64,000 bases of DNA from CAZKJL01 sp964553135 (GCA_964553135.1 CAZKJL010000001.1:310001-374000); one strand, 5' to 3'. Shown: positions 34,020 through 42,947, numbered from the stretch's first letter. The notes: generated from the letters alone by a model not told the origin. Made by a program: numbers and translations.

Positions 34020-34655
34020 ATGTCTTGGAATTCCGCTCCCACCCAGGCGAATCCGCCCGCTGCGCAGGGCGAAAAAGGCGTCCTCGTTCCCGCGCTCGCC
34101 AAGCTCGGGATGCCGGTGCTCATTTTCGGCGGAACGTTTCTCGTCATCGCCGTCGCTCTCTCGCATCTCGTTTCCCCGGACAGGTTCCCCGTACGCGTGG
34201 GAGACAAAGTCGTGCGACTCGTCGACTTGGAATCGGAAGAACGTGCACTCAAAGCGGCTCAAGCCGAACTGCTTGCCGATCGTCAGGAGCTTTTGAAAGA
34301 CGCAGATACGACGGTGCTTCACCGCGTGGCCACGCTGAAGAGTTCGATGGTCTCCATCGGCTCGGTGATGATGGCCGTCGATGACGTGCGTCGCAGTTTC
34401 CGTATCGGCAGCAACGATCCCATCGCCATTCCATCCGTGAGTTTCGACGGCACGGCGGGCACTCTCACGCTCGGCGGCACGGTCCACGACATGGGCGGCA
34501 GGTCCATTCAGGTTCTCGCCTCGTTCGTCGATGGGCTCAGGAAAGTCTCACTCATCAAGTCCGTTTCCGAGCCCGAATACACGTCCGTCACGGCCGACGA
34601 CGGCAGTACCACCTCACCGTTCACACTCACGATCACCCTCAACGATGCTTCCTAA
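34020..34655 (+). CDS. PilN-like inner-membrane protein
   Basis: This 211-aa protein has one N-terminal membrane helix (about residues 30-52), a coiled-coil-prone segment (70-105) and a beta-rich C-terminal domain with TLTLGGTVHDMGG and a final FTLTITLN strand. This matches the topology of type IV pilus PilN. Start ATG at 34020; TACAAT lies 15 nt upstream, slightly far for a leaderless start. It overlaps the PilO-like gene by 11 nt. No other pilus genes are in the window, so the assignment rests on paired topology. Confidence 0.45.
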   Translation: MSWNSAPTQANPPAAQGEKGVLVPALAKLGMPVLIFGGTFLVIAVALSHLVSPDRFPVRVGDKVVRLVDLESEERALKAAQAELLADRQELLKDADTTVLHRVATLKSSMVSIGSVMMAVDDVRRSFRIGSNDPIAIPSVSFDGTAGTLTLGGTVHDMGGRSIQVLASFVDGLRKVSLIKSVSEPEYTSVTADDGSTTSPFTLTITLNDAS

Positions 34656-35487
34656 GTTCTCCGACACAACGCGGCAGAATCTTTCCGTCGGAGCATTCCT
34701 GCTCGGGCTCACGCTCGCGGCACTGGCCACGGGCATTCTGGCATCGCACACTCGGCTCTTCTCCCAGAAGCGCGACACAGCCGTGATGGTCGGCACCGAG
34801 CTTCCCGAACTCAAGTCATCCGTCGCTCTCCTCCGCGCCAGCGTGGAAGCCGAGAGATACTTCGCCGCGGAAGCCGGTACGGCTCGCGAAGAGCAGGCAT
34901 CGGTGTTCATTCTCCCGGATAATTCGCCGGTCAGTCGCACGGTGTCCGCGATGCAGGAGCTCGCCGCCGCCATCGGCACCGACGGCGGACTCGCTCTGGA
35001 TAAACTCACCTTCGATGCCAAGCCCGTGGACAGCGGCAGCGTGAAGTCACTCGCCGGACACGCGGTGCTCCGCGGTTCGTACCAGGGTGTGGGGAAACTC
35101 CTCGCCGTCCTCGGCTTCAGCGGCGACATGATGGTGCGCGACGTGCTTTCCGTCGAAGTCCAGGAAGCGTTCTTGCGTCACGTTGAGGCGGCGTCACCCG
35201 CATCGCTCAAGGCTGCCGAAGATTTCCTGTACTTGGATCTCGTGCAGTACGCATCGGACCCCGACAGTTTCGAGCAGCGCATGCTCCGCGACGTGTCCGT
35301 GGATGCCGCGGCCGACATCCGTGCCATTCTTTTGGAGGGCGGACTCATGCAGACCAGAAGCGCTCTCGGCGGCGTTGCCCAATCGCTCAAGAAAGGTGAG
35401 GCGTGGCCTCTGCCCCTGCTCTCCGTCACGCGCCTCAGCCGCGCCGGCGACGCGTGGACGCTCGACTTCAACGTCTTCAGTCGTTAA
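34645..35487 (+). CDS. PilO-like inner-membrane protein
   Basis: This 280-aa protein has a cytosolic start, one membrane helix (about residues 17-36), a helical stretch, and a domain with AVLRGSYQGVGKLLAVLG comparable to the GxYxxxxxFL strand-helix of PilO. PilN and PilO form the periplasmic ring between PilM and PilQ or the pilin assembly platform. The C-terminal ~110 residues exceed a typical PilO. The start overlaps the gene upstream by 11 nt. Confidence 0.4.
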   Translation: MLPKFSDTTRQNLSVGAFLLGLTLAALATGILASHTRLFSQKRDTAVMVGTELPELKSSVALLRASVEAERYFAAEAGTAREEQASVFILPDNSPVSRTVSAMQELAAAIGTDGGLALDKLTFDAKPVDSGSVKSLAGHAVLRGSYQGVGKLLAVLGFSGDMMVRDVLSVEVQEAFLRHVEAASPASLKAAEDFLYLDLVQYASDPDSFEQRMLRDVSVDAAADIRAILLEGGLMQTRSALGGVAQSLKKGEAWPLPLLSVTRLSRAGDAWTLDFNVFSR

Positions 35488-35545
35488 CCGCTTGGTTCCG
35501 TCCTGCGGAGCAAGGTAGGCTCGTTTCGATGTACTCCCGCAGCGT

Positions 35546-36559
35546 ATGAAACGGCGCGTTCTCTTCATCACACGCACGCTGTCTCGGTCCAAAGGCGGCA
35601 TGCAGACGCAGGCTCGGTCTCTCATCGACGCATTGCGCTCTTCGGACATCGATCTGCATGTCTTCCGGTTCGGCGGGTCAGCGTTTCTTTTGCCACTCTT
35701 CTTCATCGCCGCATATCTGCGTGCGCTCACGGCGAGAGTGGATACGGTGCACGTCGGTGATGCGTCGCTCGCGATTCTCTTTCCGCTGCTCGCACCGTTT
35801 CGTCCCGGCATGCGGCGCACCGCAACGATCCACGGACTCGATGTACTGTGGCGCTTTCTCGGATATCGCTTTGTCATCGGATTTTCCCTGCAGTGCGCAC
35901 ACCGTGTGGCTGCCGTCAGCCGTGCCACGGCCGATGCGGCACTCGCGCTCGGCGTACGTACGGAGCGTCTTACGGTCATTCCGTGCGGCATCGCGCCCGT
36001 CGCCGTTTCGGATCGCACGAAAAAAAATCAGCTGCTCTCGGTCGGGCGTCTCGTGCCGCGCAAAGGCATCGCGTGGTTCATCGAGCATGTGTTCACACTT
36101 CTTTCCGCCGCCGATCCGTCGCTCACGTACGTCGTTGTCGGCACCGGTCCCGAGCTCACGCGCATTCGCTCGCTCGTGGCATCACTCGGACTCACGTCCA
36201 ACGTTGATCTTCTCGGCGAGATCGACGATGCATCGCGCGATGCTCTGTATGCCGAGAGTGCCGCACTCGTCGTGCCGAATGTTCCGATCTCGGGTGATAT
36301 GGAGGGCTTCGGCATCGTGTGCATCGAAGCGGCGAGCAGGGGACTTTCCGTCGTCGCATCGCGTCTCGAAGGACTCAGGGACTCGGTCCTGGAAGAATCG
36401 ACGGGTGTCTTCTTTACACCTCTTGATGCAAAAGATGCAGCGGATGCCGTGACGTGGGTCCTCAAGAATCCTTTTGATGCACATCGCGTTCGTCAGGTGT
36501 GCGCTGCGACGTTCGATATCGCGCTCGTCGCTTCCCGTTACGTTCATGACATGTTCTAA
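35546..36559 (+). CDS. GT4 family glycosyltransferase
   Basis: This 337-aa GT-B fold enzyme has an N-terminal Gly-rich loop (SRSKGGMQTQ), a C-terminal nucleotide-sugar domain with LLSVGRLVPRKG, and the EGFGIVCIEAASRG signature (E-x7-E) of GT4. It would add a sugar to a lipid-linked glycan on the cytosolic side. It overlaps the next GT4 gene by 14 nt. TACTCC 8 nt before ATG is a weak promoter candidate. Confidence 0.87.
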   Translation: MKRRVLFITRTLSRSKGGMQTQARSLIDALRSSDIDLHVFRFGGSAFLLPLFFIAAYLRALTARVDTVHVGDASLAILFPLLAPFRPGMRRTATIHGLDVLWRFLGYRFVIGFSLQCAHRVAAVSRATADAALALGVRTERLTVIPCGIAPVAVSDRTKKNQLLSVGRLVPRKGIAWFIEHVFTLLSAADPSLTYVVVGTGPELTRIRSLVASLGLTSNVDLLGEIDDASRDALYAESAALVVPNVPISGDMEGFGIVCIEAASRGLSVVASRLEGLRDSVLEESTGVFFTPLDAKDAADAVTWVLKNPFDAHRVRQVCAATFDIALVASRYVHDMF

Positions 36560-37610
36560 GCTCCGCATCGGCATCGTGAGCCCCGATGCTCCGCCGCACA
36601 TCGGCGGCATGGGCAGGCATGTCGGTTCGCTCGTCGATGCGTTGCGGTCGGCAGGAGCACACGTCGATGTGTTCGATCGTTCGGCACGCCCCTTCCTTTG
36701 TCGTCTCGGGAAGAACGTCGGTTTTTCGTTTTTTCTCGGTTCGGCGCTCCGGCGTTTTGCACGGAGTCGCGGCATCGACATTCTGCACGTCCACACGGGT
36801 CCCGGCGGTGCTTTCGTGCCGTTTGGCGTTCGCGACACTCCGCTCATCGTCACCGCGCATCACACGTATGCGCAGCAGTCGCGGCTGCCGGGCCAAGGGT
36901 GGAAGCGCATCTTCATTCCGTTCGAGCGCGGAACGTACGTCCACGCCGAGCGCATCGTCTGTGTGTCCGAGGACACGGCGCACGTGCTCACGGAAGCGTA
37001 CGGCGTCGATCCGAAAAAAATATCGATCATTCACAACGGATTCGATCTCACTCCGTGGATTTCCGCCGATCTCGACGAATCAAAGCGCGAATCGGAGAGC
37101 GTGGTCTTCGTCGGTCGCCCCGACGTGCGCAAAGGATGGGACTTGCTTCAGGAGGCGTGGAACATCGTGCATGCGGCGTCGCCGAACGCCGTCCTCCACG
37201 TCGTGGGTTTCCGGGGTGAGGACCGCGGCGGCATTCGTTTCCACGGTCGTCTTGCGGATACGGAGCTGCGGTCACTCGTCGGTGCGTCGCAGATCGCCGT
37301 CGTTCCGTCGCGCATGGAGGGCTTCGGACTTGTCGCAGCCGAAGCGATCGCCGCGGGGACACCCGTCGTCGCCACGAATGTCGACGGACTGCGTTCGGTC
37401 GTCGACCACTGTCGTACGGGACTGCTCATGGAACCCGAAGCCACGTCGATCGCCGCGGGAATGCTCGCACTTCTCAAGGACGGTGCGCTTCGCACGCAGC
37501 TTCGGGATGAATGCAGAACGCAACGCGGCCGCTTCGACGGAGCCGCGGAAACGGCGGCTCACATGGCGCACTACGATGCGGTATACTCCGGGCCATGCAG
37601 ACGCTCCTGA
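36546..37610 (+). CDS. GT4 family glycosyltransferase
   Basis: This 354-aa GT-B enzyme starts at ATG 36546 inside the end of the upstream GT4 gene; the Gly-rich loop PHIGGMGRH follows soon after. The C-terminal domain has VFVGRPDVRKGWD and EGFGLVAAEAIAAGTPV. It resembles PimA/PimB- and WsaF-like transferases. The three genes 35546-39193 overlap end to start and form one operon. The sugar donor is unknown. Confidence 0.87.
   Translation: MTCSKLRIGIVSPDAPPHIGGMGRHVGSLVDALRSAGAHVDVFDRSARPFLCRLGKNVGFSFFLGSALRRFARSRGIDILHVHTGPGGAFVPFGVRDTPLIVTAHHTYAQQSRLPGQGWKRIFIPFERGTYVHAERIVCVSEDTAHVLTEAYGVDPKKISIIHNGFDLTPWISADLDESKRESESVVFVGRPDVRKGWDLLQEAWNIVHAASPNAVLHVVGFRGEDRGGIRFHGRLADTELRSLVGASQIAVVPSRMEGFGLVAAEAIAAGTPVVATNVDGLRSVVDHCRTGLLMEPEATSIAAGMLALLKDGALRTQLRDECRTQRGRFDGAAETAAHMAHYDAVYSGPCRRS
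37582..37587 (+). promoter_or_regulatory. -10 hexamer of leaderless membrane-protein gene (internal to operon)
   Basis: TATACT ends 7 nt before ATG at 37595, inside the upstream GT4 coding region. Confidence 0.5.
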
Positions 37611-39193
37611 AGCGACGGTTCGGTCTCGCCCTTGCGGCACTGGTCGTCCTGTTGCTCTGCAAATATTTTTGGTCCATGACGCAGTTTCCCGGCGTGCCGT
37701 TCGGGTACGACGCGGGAATTTACAGGTACCTTTTCTTGCGTCATGCATCGGGCATCCCGCCGTTCGATACCGCATCTCTCCCGGACTGGGCCCAGGTGCA
37801 CGCGCCCGGGCTGTTTCTCTTCGCGAGTCTCTTCATGAAAGCGGGCGTGCCCGTCGACTGGCTCATCGGTTGGGTATGGAATCTCGTTCCCGTCGGTCTG
37901 GCGTGCCTGCTTGCCGCCGTCTTCGCACGCAAAGAGGGGATGCTCATCGGGCTTCTGGTTCTCGGCATGGCGCTCATCTCGGTGGGGCAGTACGAAGGAT
38001 TCCTCCTCATGTACTACAAGGTGTATATCGCACTCGCGTGGTGCGTGCTGGCGTTCTACGCGCTGGAGCGCGGATCTCTCTCATGGATCTTCTTCGGGAT
38101 GATGACGGTCGCCACGCATCAGCAGATCGGACTCATCTTCGCCATTTCCACGCTTGCCGCCATTTGTTCCGGTCTTCCGTGGCGCGGAGTCAGGCGCGTG
38201 TTCAGGAGCTTTGTGCAGTGGTGCATCACGCTCGCGCTCGGCCTCCTCTGGTACGTGCCGACGTATCACCGTTCCCTCGGCGATCAGCTTCCGCATCTCC
38301 TGGAACCCACGTCACTCATCGCGCTCACCACGGGTGTTCTCTTGCTCGTGTGCATTCCGTACGTGCTGTTCCGCCTTCCGGCCCACCACAAGCGATCGTT
38401 TTGGATCGGATGCGGGGTTCTCTTCGGCCTCATTCTTCTCGTGACGCCGCTCATCATCGATGCGCCCGCGTTCGTTCATAAGTTGATGGAACCGCGTTCG
38501 GACCAGACGGCGGGAGTGTTTCTCTCCATCACCGATTACTTGTGGACATCGCTTCCACTCCTCTTGCTCGGCATCACGGGGTTGCTTCGGTCCGTGCAAT
38601 TCCATCGCGGCACGCCGTGGCAGTGGGCAGTCGTCGTGAGCGGCATCGCCGCGTTCAGCATGATGTTCTTCTACAGGCGCTTCTTGCTTCCGTTCGACTT
38701 CTTCCTGATGCCGTTCGCCGCGCTTGCGTGCAAGGCGCTCTGGCAACAAAAGACGACCGCCGCGCACGGCACCGTCATCCTGCTCGTCGTGCTCCAGGCA
38801 GTTCTCCTCGTGGATCACATGGCCAAGATCGATCCGCACGTGCCGCGTGCTCAGCTCCGGGAATTCAGCACGCTGCATACGTCGGTTCCCGACGGATCCA
38901 ATCTCGTCGTTTTGGACACCATGACGCCGTGGGTGCTCGGCTACTTGCCGAACTCCTCGGTGGCCGGCCCCGGAATTTTCCTCTCGCTGCCGCTGCAGGA
39001 ATGGGAGAAGTTCCTGCTCGGCTCATCGGAAGATCGCAAACGATTCTTCTGGCTGTATCCCAAGAACACCTACTTCTACGCCACCGACGTTTTCTTTTCG
39101 TACTATCCGCCGGACGTCACGTCCCTCCTCCTGCACTCGTGTCTCAAACCCGTGGGGCCCAAGGGTTTGTACCGATCATCGTGCGGCAATTAA
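37595..39193 (+). CDS. Multi-pass membrane protein, GT-C-like
   Basis: This 532-aa protein has about eleven hydrophobic segments. The first external loop holds GYDAGIYRY, the Asp-containing GT-C-type motif. The last ~110 residues are soluble and probably external. The ATG lies 16 nt inside the upstream GT4 gene but also follows a TATACT box by 7 nt, so it could be expressed separately. It probably acts on the glycan made by the two GT4 enzymes. Confidence 0.62.
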   Translation: MQTLLKRRFGLALAALVVLLLCKYFWSMTQFPGVPFGYDAGIYRYLFLRHASGIPPFDTASLPDWAQVHAPGLFLFASLFMKAGVPVDWLIGWVWNLVPVGLACLLAAVFARKEGMLIGLLVLGMALISVGQYEGFLLMYYKVYIALAWCVLAFYALERGSLSWIFFGMMTVATHQQIGLIFAISTLAAICSGLPWRGVRRVFRSFVQWCITLALGLLWYVPTYHRSLGDQLPHLLEPTSLIALTTGVLLLVCIPYVLFRLPAHHKRSFWIGCGVLFGLILLVTPLIIDAPAFVHKLMEPRSDQTAGVFLSITDYLWTSLPLLLLGITGLLRSVQFHRGTPWQWAVVVSGIAAFSMMFFYRRFLLPFDFFLMPFAALACKALWQQKTTAAHGTVILLVVLQAVLLVDHMAKIDPHVPRAQLREFSTLHTSVPDGSNLVVLDTMTPWVLGYLPNSSVAGPGIFLSLPLQEWEKFLLGSSEDRKRFFWLYPKNTYFYATDVFFSYYPPDVTSLLLHSCLKPVGPKGLYRSSCGN

Positions 39194-39264
39194 CGGGTCT
39201 TCCTTGACCTTAGGCCGCGTTTTCTTCATGCTGCACACGTTTTCTTCCCCGAAATTTTCTTCCT

Positions 39265-39804
39265 GTGCGTCAACGTTACACTCCACAACGATCATTCAAT
39301 GCCGCTCGTCCGCGCGTCAATGAACAAATTCGTGTGCCCGAGGTTCTTTTGGTGATCGACGGTGCCGAGCCGCTTCGCATGACCACGGCCGAGGCTCTCA
39401 AGCGCGCGCAAGAAGAAGGTTTCGATCTCATCGAAGTGTCGCCCAAGGCCGTGCCGCCCGTCGTCAAAATCGGCGACTACGGCAGCTACCTCTACAAACT
39501 GAAGAAGAAAGAGAAGCAGCAGAAGGCGCACAGCAAGCAGACGGAAGTGAAGGCCATCCGTTTCGGTTTCCGCACGGACACCGGCGACTTGGACCGTCAG
39601 GCCGAGCGCAGCCGTGAATTCTTGGGCGAGCGCCACATGGTGAAGGTCAGCATCCAGCTCCGCGGTCGCGAATTCACGAACAAGGATTACGCCATCCAGA
39701 AGCTCAACAAATTCGTCGCCGGTCTGGCCGACGCCGCCGATATCGATCAACCCGTGAAGAAGCAGGGGAATCAGTACATGGTGATCCTGAGGCCGAAAAA
39801 GTAA
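39265..39804 (+). CDS. infC: Translation initiation factor IF-3
   Basis: This 179-aa protein has the N-terminal VNEQIRVPEVLLVIDG and the linker/C-terminal domain with KAIRFGFRTDTGD and a VSIQLRGREF strand. IF-3 binds the 30S subunit and checks the start codon. The GTG at 39265 is the first plausible start; a rare start codon is common for infC. It heads the conserved infC-rpmI-rplT order. Confidence 0.93.
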   Translation: MRQRYTPQRSFNAARPRVNEQIRVPEVLLVIDGAEPLRMTTAEALKRAQEEGFDLIEVSPKAVPPVVKIGDYGSYLYKLKKKEKQQKAHSKQTEVKAIRFGFRTDTGDLDRQAERSREFLGERHMVKVSIQLRGREFTNKDYAIQKLNKFVAGLADAADIDQPVKKQGNQYMVILRPKK

Positions 39805-39827
39805 TCGGGTGCGGACGTTGTTGCGTC

Positions 39828-39865
39828 GGCGGACCGCTTCCCGCCTCATTTTTCGCCTTTACAAT
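39828..39865 (+). promoter_or_regulatory. Hairpin/T-tract and -10-like box between infC and rpmI
   Basis: GGCGG (39828-39832) pairs with CCGCC (39841-39845), followed by TCATTTTT: a terminator- or attenuator-like element. TACAAT at 39860-39865 may restart transcription for rpmI-rplT, where L20 commonly autoregulates. Confidence 0.4.
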
Positions 39866-39896
39866 CTTTTCCGTACGTTCTACCCTGTGCTGCCAC

Positions 39897-40091
39897 ATGC
39901 CAAAGCTTAAGTCTCATAGCGGCGCCAAGAAACGCATCCGTAGAACCGGAGGCGGAAACCTCGCATTCAAGCGCAACGGCCGTGGCCACCTCCTGATGCA
40001 GAAGAGCAAGCGCCAGAAGCGTCTCAACCGCACCAAGCTCATGCACCCGACCAACGAACGTGCACTCGCTCACCTCGTTCCTCACATTTAA
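39897..40091 (+). CDS. rpmI: 50S ribosomal protein L35
   Basis: This 64-aa basic protein starts MPKLKSHSGAKKRIR, the conserved L35 N-terminus, and has the SKRQKRLNR stretch. It is a component of the 50S subunit. It lies 9 nt before rplT and after infC, as in most bacteria. Confidence 0.95.
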   Translation: MPKLKSHSGAKKRIRRTGGGNLAFKRNGRGHLLMQKSKRQKRLNRTKLMHPTNERALAHLVPHI

Positions 40092-40100
40092 ACCCCTCCC

Positions 40101-40451
40101 ATGCGCGTCAAACGTGGAATTCACAGGCATCGCAGAGTCAAAGCCCTCCGCTCCCTCACCAAGGGTTACAAAGGCATGCGCCGCGCAACGGTCAAAAAGG
40201 GTAAGGAAGCCGTCATCAAAGCAGGTCAGAACGCATACCGCGACCGCAAGCTCAAGAAGCGCACGTTCCGTTCCCTGTGGACCGTTCGTCTCAACGCAGC
40301 CGTTCGCGCCAAGGGCGTTCGTTACTCGCAGCTCATCCCCGCACTCAAGAAGGCCAAGATCGAACTCAACCGCAAGGCTCTCTCCGAGCTTGCCATTCAC
40401 CACCCGGGTGCGTTCGATGCAGTGATGAAGGCTGCAGGAGTAGGCAAATAG
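40101..40451 (+). CDS. rplT: 50S ribosomal protein L20
   Basis: This 116-aa basic protein starts MRVKRGIHRHRRVKAL and has the L20 segments KGYKGMRR and AVRAKGVRYSQLI. It is needed early in 50S assembly and usually represses its own operon by binding the mRNA leader. A weak terminator follows. Confidence 0.95.
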   Translation: MRVKRGIHRHRRVKALRSLTKGYKGMRRATVKKGKEAVIKAGQNAYRDRKLKKRTFRSLWTVRLNAAVRAKGVRYSQLIPALKKAKIELNRKALSELAIHHPGAFDAVMKAAGVGK

Positions 40452-40468
40452 CTTTGTATTGAGGTTGG

Positions 40469-40485
40469 ACCAGTCATGGTTTTTT
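40469..40485 (+). terminator. Weak terminator after rplT
   Basis: ACCA/TGGT arms with a 4-nt loop are followed by a run of T at 40481-40485. The stem is short, so confidence is low. Confidence 0.4.
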
Positions 40486-40554
40486 GACGATTGTTCGCTG
40501 ATGCCTCCATTTTTTGAGGGGTCGTCGAAAGAAAAACGAAGAGGATTCTCCTTT

Positions 40555-40581
40555 CTCCACTTTTTTTAGAAAAAAGTGGAG
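40555..40581. other. 12-bp perfect hairpin with T/A-rich arms
   Basis: CTCCACTTTTTT (40555-40566) pairs with AAAAAAGTGGAG (40570-40581), loop TAG. The built-in T-run may act as a bidirectional terminator between rplT and the convergent gene. Confidence 0.5.
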
Positions 40582-40747
40582 CAAAAAATCGTCGCTCATG
40601 AAGAATGTCTGCGGTTCAATCACTCGACTCCGCTGCACGCGCGAACTCCTCGCCCCGCCTCTGCGTGGCTCGTCAGACAGGCGCGCGTGCGCATCGCTCC
40701 GTCTCGCGAAGAACCGCGACGACATTCTTCATAGGCGACAAATTTGC
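40581..40747. repeat. 167-bp long imperfect inverted repeat
   Basis: The left arm 40581-40617 and right arm 40711-40747 match with few mismatches, sharing ATGAAGAATGTC/GACATTCTTCAT, CGGTTC/GAACCG and outer GCAAA/TTTGC. A second inner pair, TGCACGCGCG (40634-40643) with CGCGCGTGCGCA (40682-40693), extends the fold. No convincing gene lies inside. A MITE-like element or a structured RNA are the options. The rest of the gene-free stretch up to 40878 shows nothing else firm. Confidence 0.6.
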
Positions 40748-40878
40748 ATCTGGATGTGAAGTGCTGAAACGTGACGGCATTTTTCCAGGGTGGCACCCTC
40801 TTGGCGTCATTTCTGGGTCTCCAGCGGCTAGCGTCAAAAATCCAGCGTCTCTTCCGCCGTTTGTGGCCTTGCCTTCCC

Positions 40879-40914
40879 ATACCTACCTTACCTTCCCTAC
40901 CTTCCTTACCTCCC
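40879..40914. repeat. Degenerate 9-bp tandem repeat
   Basis: Four units (ATACCTACC, TTACCTTCC, CTACCTTCC, TTACCTCCC) run into a C-rich tract and the 3' end of the NIF3-like gene. Confidence 0.7.
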
Positions 40915-40925
40915 CCCTCCCCCCC

Positions 40926-41894
40926 CTACCACTTCTTACGCTCAACTCTGACAAACCCCGAGGCCTCGATGAACTTCATCTTCGGGTCCTCTTTCTGCAT
41001 GACGTCCAGAAGCAGGTTGATGCCGATGGCGTCGCTGGCCATGTGGCTGCACTGAATGACGTTCACGTGGTGTTTCTTGGCTTCCTCCAGCGACTTCTCC
41101 GTGACGTGCATGGAGAGCACCGTGCCCACTCCGGCGCGGGCCTTGGCCTCGAAGAACTCCTCGGGGCCGTTCGTGCCGCCGGTGAATTCGGTGGCCACCA
41201 CTTTGCCAGGGCGACTGCTCGGACTTCCCGCGGCGATGATCGGCGGGTTTCCCTTCTTGGCGTACAGCTTGTACTCCGGAATCTCCGTGATGGCTTTGAT
41301 GATCGCCCCGAGATCGTCGTACTCGTGCTTGCAGATGTGCTTCTCCATGAATCTCCACACCATGTTGTCGGTGATCGTGTGGCAGCACAACGCCGGGACG
41401 TTCAGGAGTTCGGCGGCGCGTTCCACGCGGAACAAGTTGTCGGCGTGGATGCTGCGCCAAATGCGGTCCATGCGCGGGCGGAGCAGCGCTTCGGTCTGGT
41501 TCACGGGCACGCCCACCGTGGCGTACAGGTCGATCTGCAGCGGCATCACCTTTTCCAAATCGGCCAGCGCGCGTCCCTCGGGGTGGTGGATGAGCGCTCC
41601 GTCGATGCGCATTCCTTTCTCGCGTAAGCGGTCGATGAGCAGGAATTCGGGCGTTTCCACGTCCACGCCCACGAACAGGTGCGTGAATTCCTCGGAGCCG
41701 TCACCGTTGATGATGCGGCAGTCCGAGTACGGGTTCCACGTGCGCTCCATGTCGAACATTTCTTTCTCTTTTCCTTCCAGCTTCTTCTCCTTGTCTTTGT
41801 ACTTCTTCAGAAATTTTTCGATCTGCACCTTGGTGCGAGGGTCATTCTCCATGCCGAGTTCAACGGCACGCTGGTGGAAGCGTTTGAGTTTCAT
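40926..41894 (-). CDS. NIF3/DUF34-like metal-binding protein
   Basis: This 322-aa soluble protein has a helical, Lys-rich start (residues 1-50). It then shows motifs compatible with the NIF3 metal site: HHPEG, CCHTITDN, and late in the chain IQCSHMASDAIG. NIF3 proteins are widespread dinuclear-metal proteins without a settled reaction; some relatives are GTP cyclohydrolase-like. The His-rich order fits but identity to canonical NIF3 is weak. The 3' end abuts a C-rich repeat. The start has a TAGTCT box 9 nt upstream. Confidence 0.5.
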   Translation of the reverse strand: MKLKRFHQRAVELGMENDPRTKVQIEKFLKKYKDKEKKLEGKEKEMFDMERTWNPYSDCRIINGDGSEEFTHLFVGVDVETPEFLLIDRLREKGMRIDGALIHHPEGRALADLEKVMPLQIDLYATVGVPVNQTEALLRPRMDRIWRSIHADNLFRVERAAELLNVPALCCHTITDNMVWRFMEKHICKHEYDDLGAIIKAITEIPEYKLYAKKGNPPIIAAGSPSSRPGKVVATEFTGGTNGPEEFFEAKARAGVGTVLSMHVTEKSLEEAKKHHVNVIQCSHMASDAIGINLLLDVMQKEDPKMKFIEASGFVRVERKKW

Positions 41895-41936
41895 AGTATG
41901 CAGAGACTAGCTGCGTCGCGGCGTCGCACGCAATGT

Positions 41937-42893
41937 CTATTTCGACGCGCCCGCGAAATATTTCACGACGGCGTGCATCACCAGGATCGGATGGCGGAGG
42001 CAAAATCCGCGAATGTAACTCTTGTCATCGGCGCCGACGTTCTTGTTGCCGTCCCTGCGGCGGAAGTATTTGGCGACCATGGCTTCCACGGCTTTCTTCC
42101 TGGCTTGGATGGCTTGCTTACGCTTGTCGCCGAAGGTGCGACCGATGATGAGTTCCAAGCAACGGAGCCTGTCGGCGATGCCGTGGCCGCTCTCTTGGTT
42201 CATGGCGCTGGCGCCGTTCGGGTGCACGCGGAAGGCGCCGAACTCACCGCGCAGCACGAACGCGTCGGACACGCTCAGCATGCGCGTCCAGTACTCGGTA
42301 TCGAGGAACTGGGGCATCGTCTCCAGAAATTCACCCGCCTGTTTCATGAACTCGCGTCGCATCACGACGAAGCTCGGTTCGCCGATGATGTTCGGCGTCA
42401 GTTGTTCCTGCACCCACCATTGAAGCAGCGCTGCACCGCGGTGAAATCCTTCGGACAGACGCTCGGCGCGGAACTTGCGAACGGCTTCGTACAGCGGTCC
42501 GATGTCCATACCTCCTTCCACCTTATAGATATGATCCATGCACACGAGTCCCACGGTGGCGTGTTCGTTCATCACCTGCATCGCACTCTCCAAATACCTC
42601 GGCGACCACACGTCGTCTTGGAATAAGTACGCCACGACGGGCTCCGACGATTTGCGGAAGCAGGCATTCCAGTTGCCGCCGATGCCGAGGCGCGTTTGGC
42701 TGCGCTCGAAACGGATGCGCGTGTCGCTCAAGAACGGTTCCACGATGGCACGGACGTCCACGTCGGGGGAGCAGTCGTCGTGGACCAGGGCGGTCCAATC
42801 TTGGAACGTCTGTGCCTGCAGGCTCTTTAAAGCCTCTTGCAGCTGGCTTGCAATGGGGTGGTACGTCGGAACGAGAACGGAAACGGTGGCCAT
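41937..42893 (-). CDS. GT2 family glycosyltransferase
   Basis: This 318-aa GT-A enzyme has VSVLVPTYHP at the N-terminus, LVHDDCSPD, and the metal site YLFQDDVW. It lacks membrane helices and resembles rhamnosyl- or hexosyltransferases of O-antigen synthesis. It is divergent from trmD; each has its own -10 box in a 54-bp gap. TATACT 7 nt before ATG supports the start. Acceptor and donor are unknown. Confidence 0.85.
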   Translation of the reverse strand: MATVSVLVPTYHPIASQLQEALKSLQAQTFQDWTALVHDDCSPDVDVRAIVEPFLSDTRIRFERSQTRLGIGGNWNACFRKSSEPVVAYLFQDDVWSPRYLESAMQVMNEHATVGLVCMDHIYKVEGGMDIGPLYEAVRKFRAERLSEGFHRGAALLQWWVQEQLTPNIIGEPSFVVMRREFMKQAGEFLETMPQFLDTEYWTRMLSVSDAFVLRGEFGAFRVHPNGASAMNQESGHGIADRLRCLELIIGRTFGDKRKQAIQARKKAVEAMVAKYFRRRDGNKNVGADDKSYIRGFCLRHPILVMHAVVKYFAGASK

Positions 42894-42900
42894 GGCCCGC

Positions 42901-42906
42901 AGTATA
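42901..42906 (-). promoter_or_regulatory. -10 hexamer of leaderless GT2 gene
   Basis: TATACT on the minus strand ends 7 nt before ATG at 42893. Confidence 0.6.
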
Positions 42907-42934
42907 GGAGCTTTCCGTGGTTTACCGAAAGCCG

Positions 42935-42940
42935 TAAACT
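42935..42940 (+). promoter_or_regulatory. -10 hexamer of leaderless trmD
   Basis: TAAACT ends 7 nt before ATG at 42948. Confidence 0.5.
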
Positions 42941-42947
42941 ACTGCGT

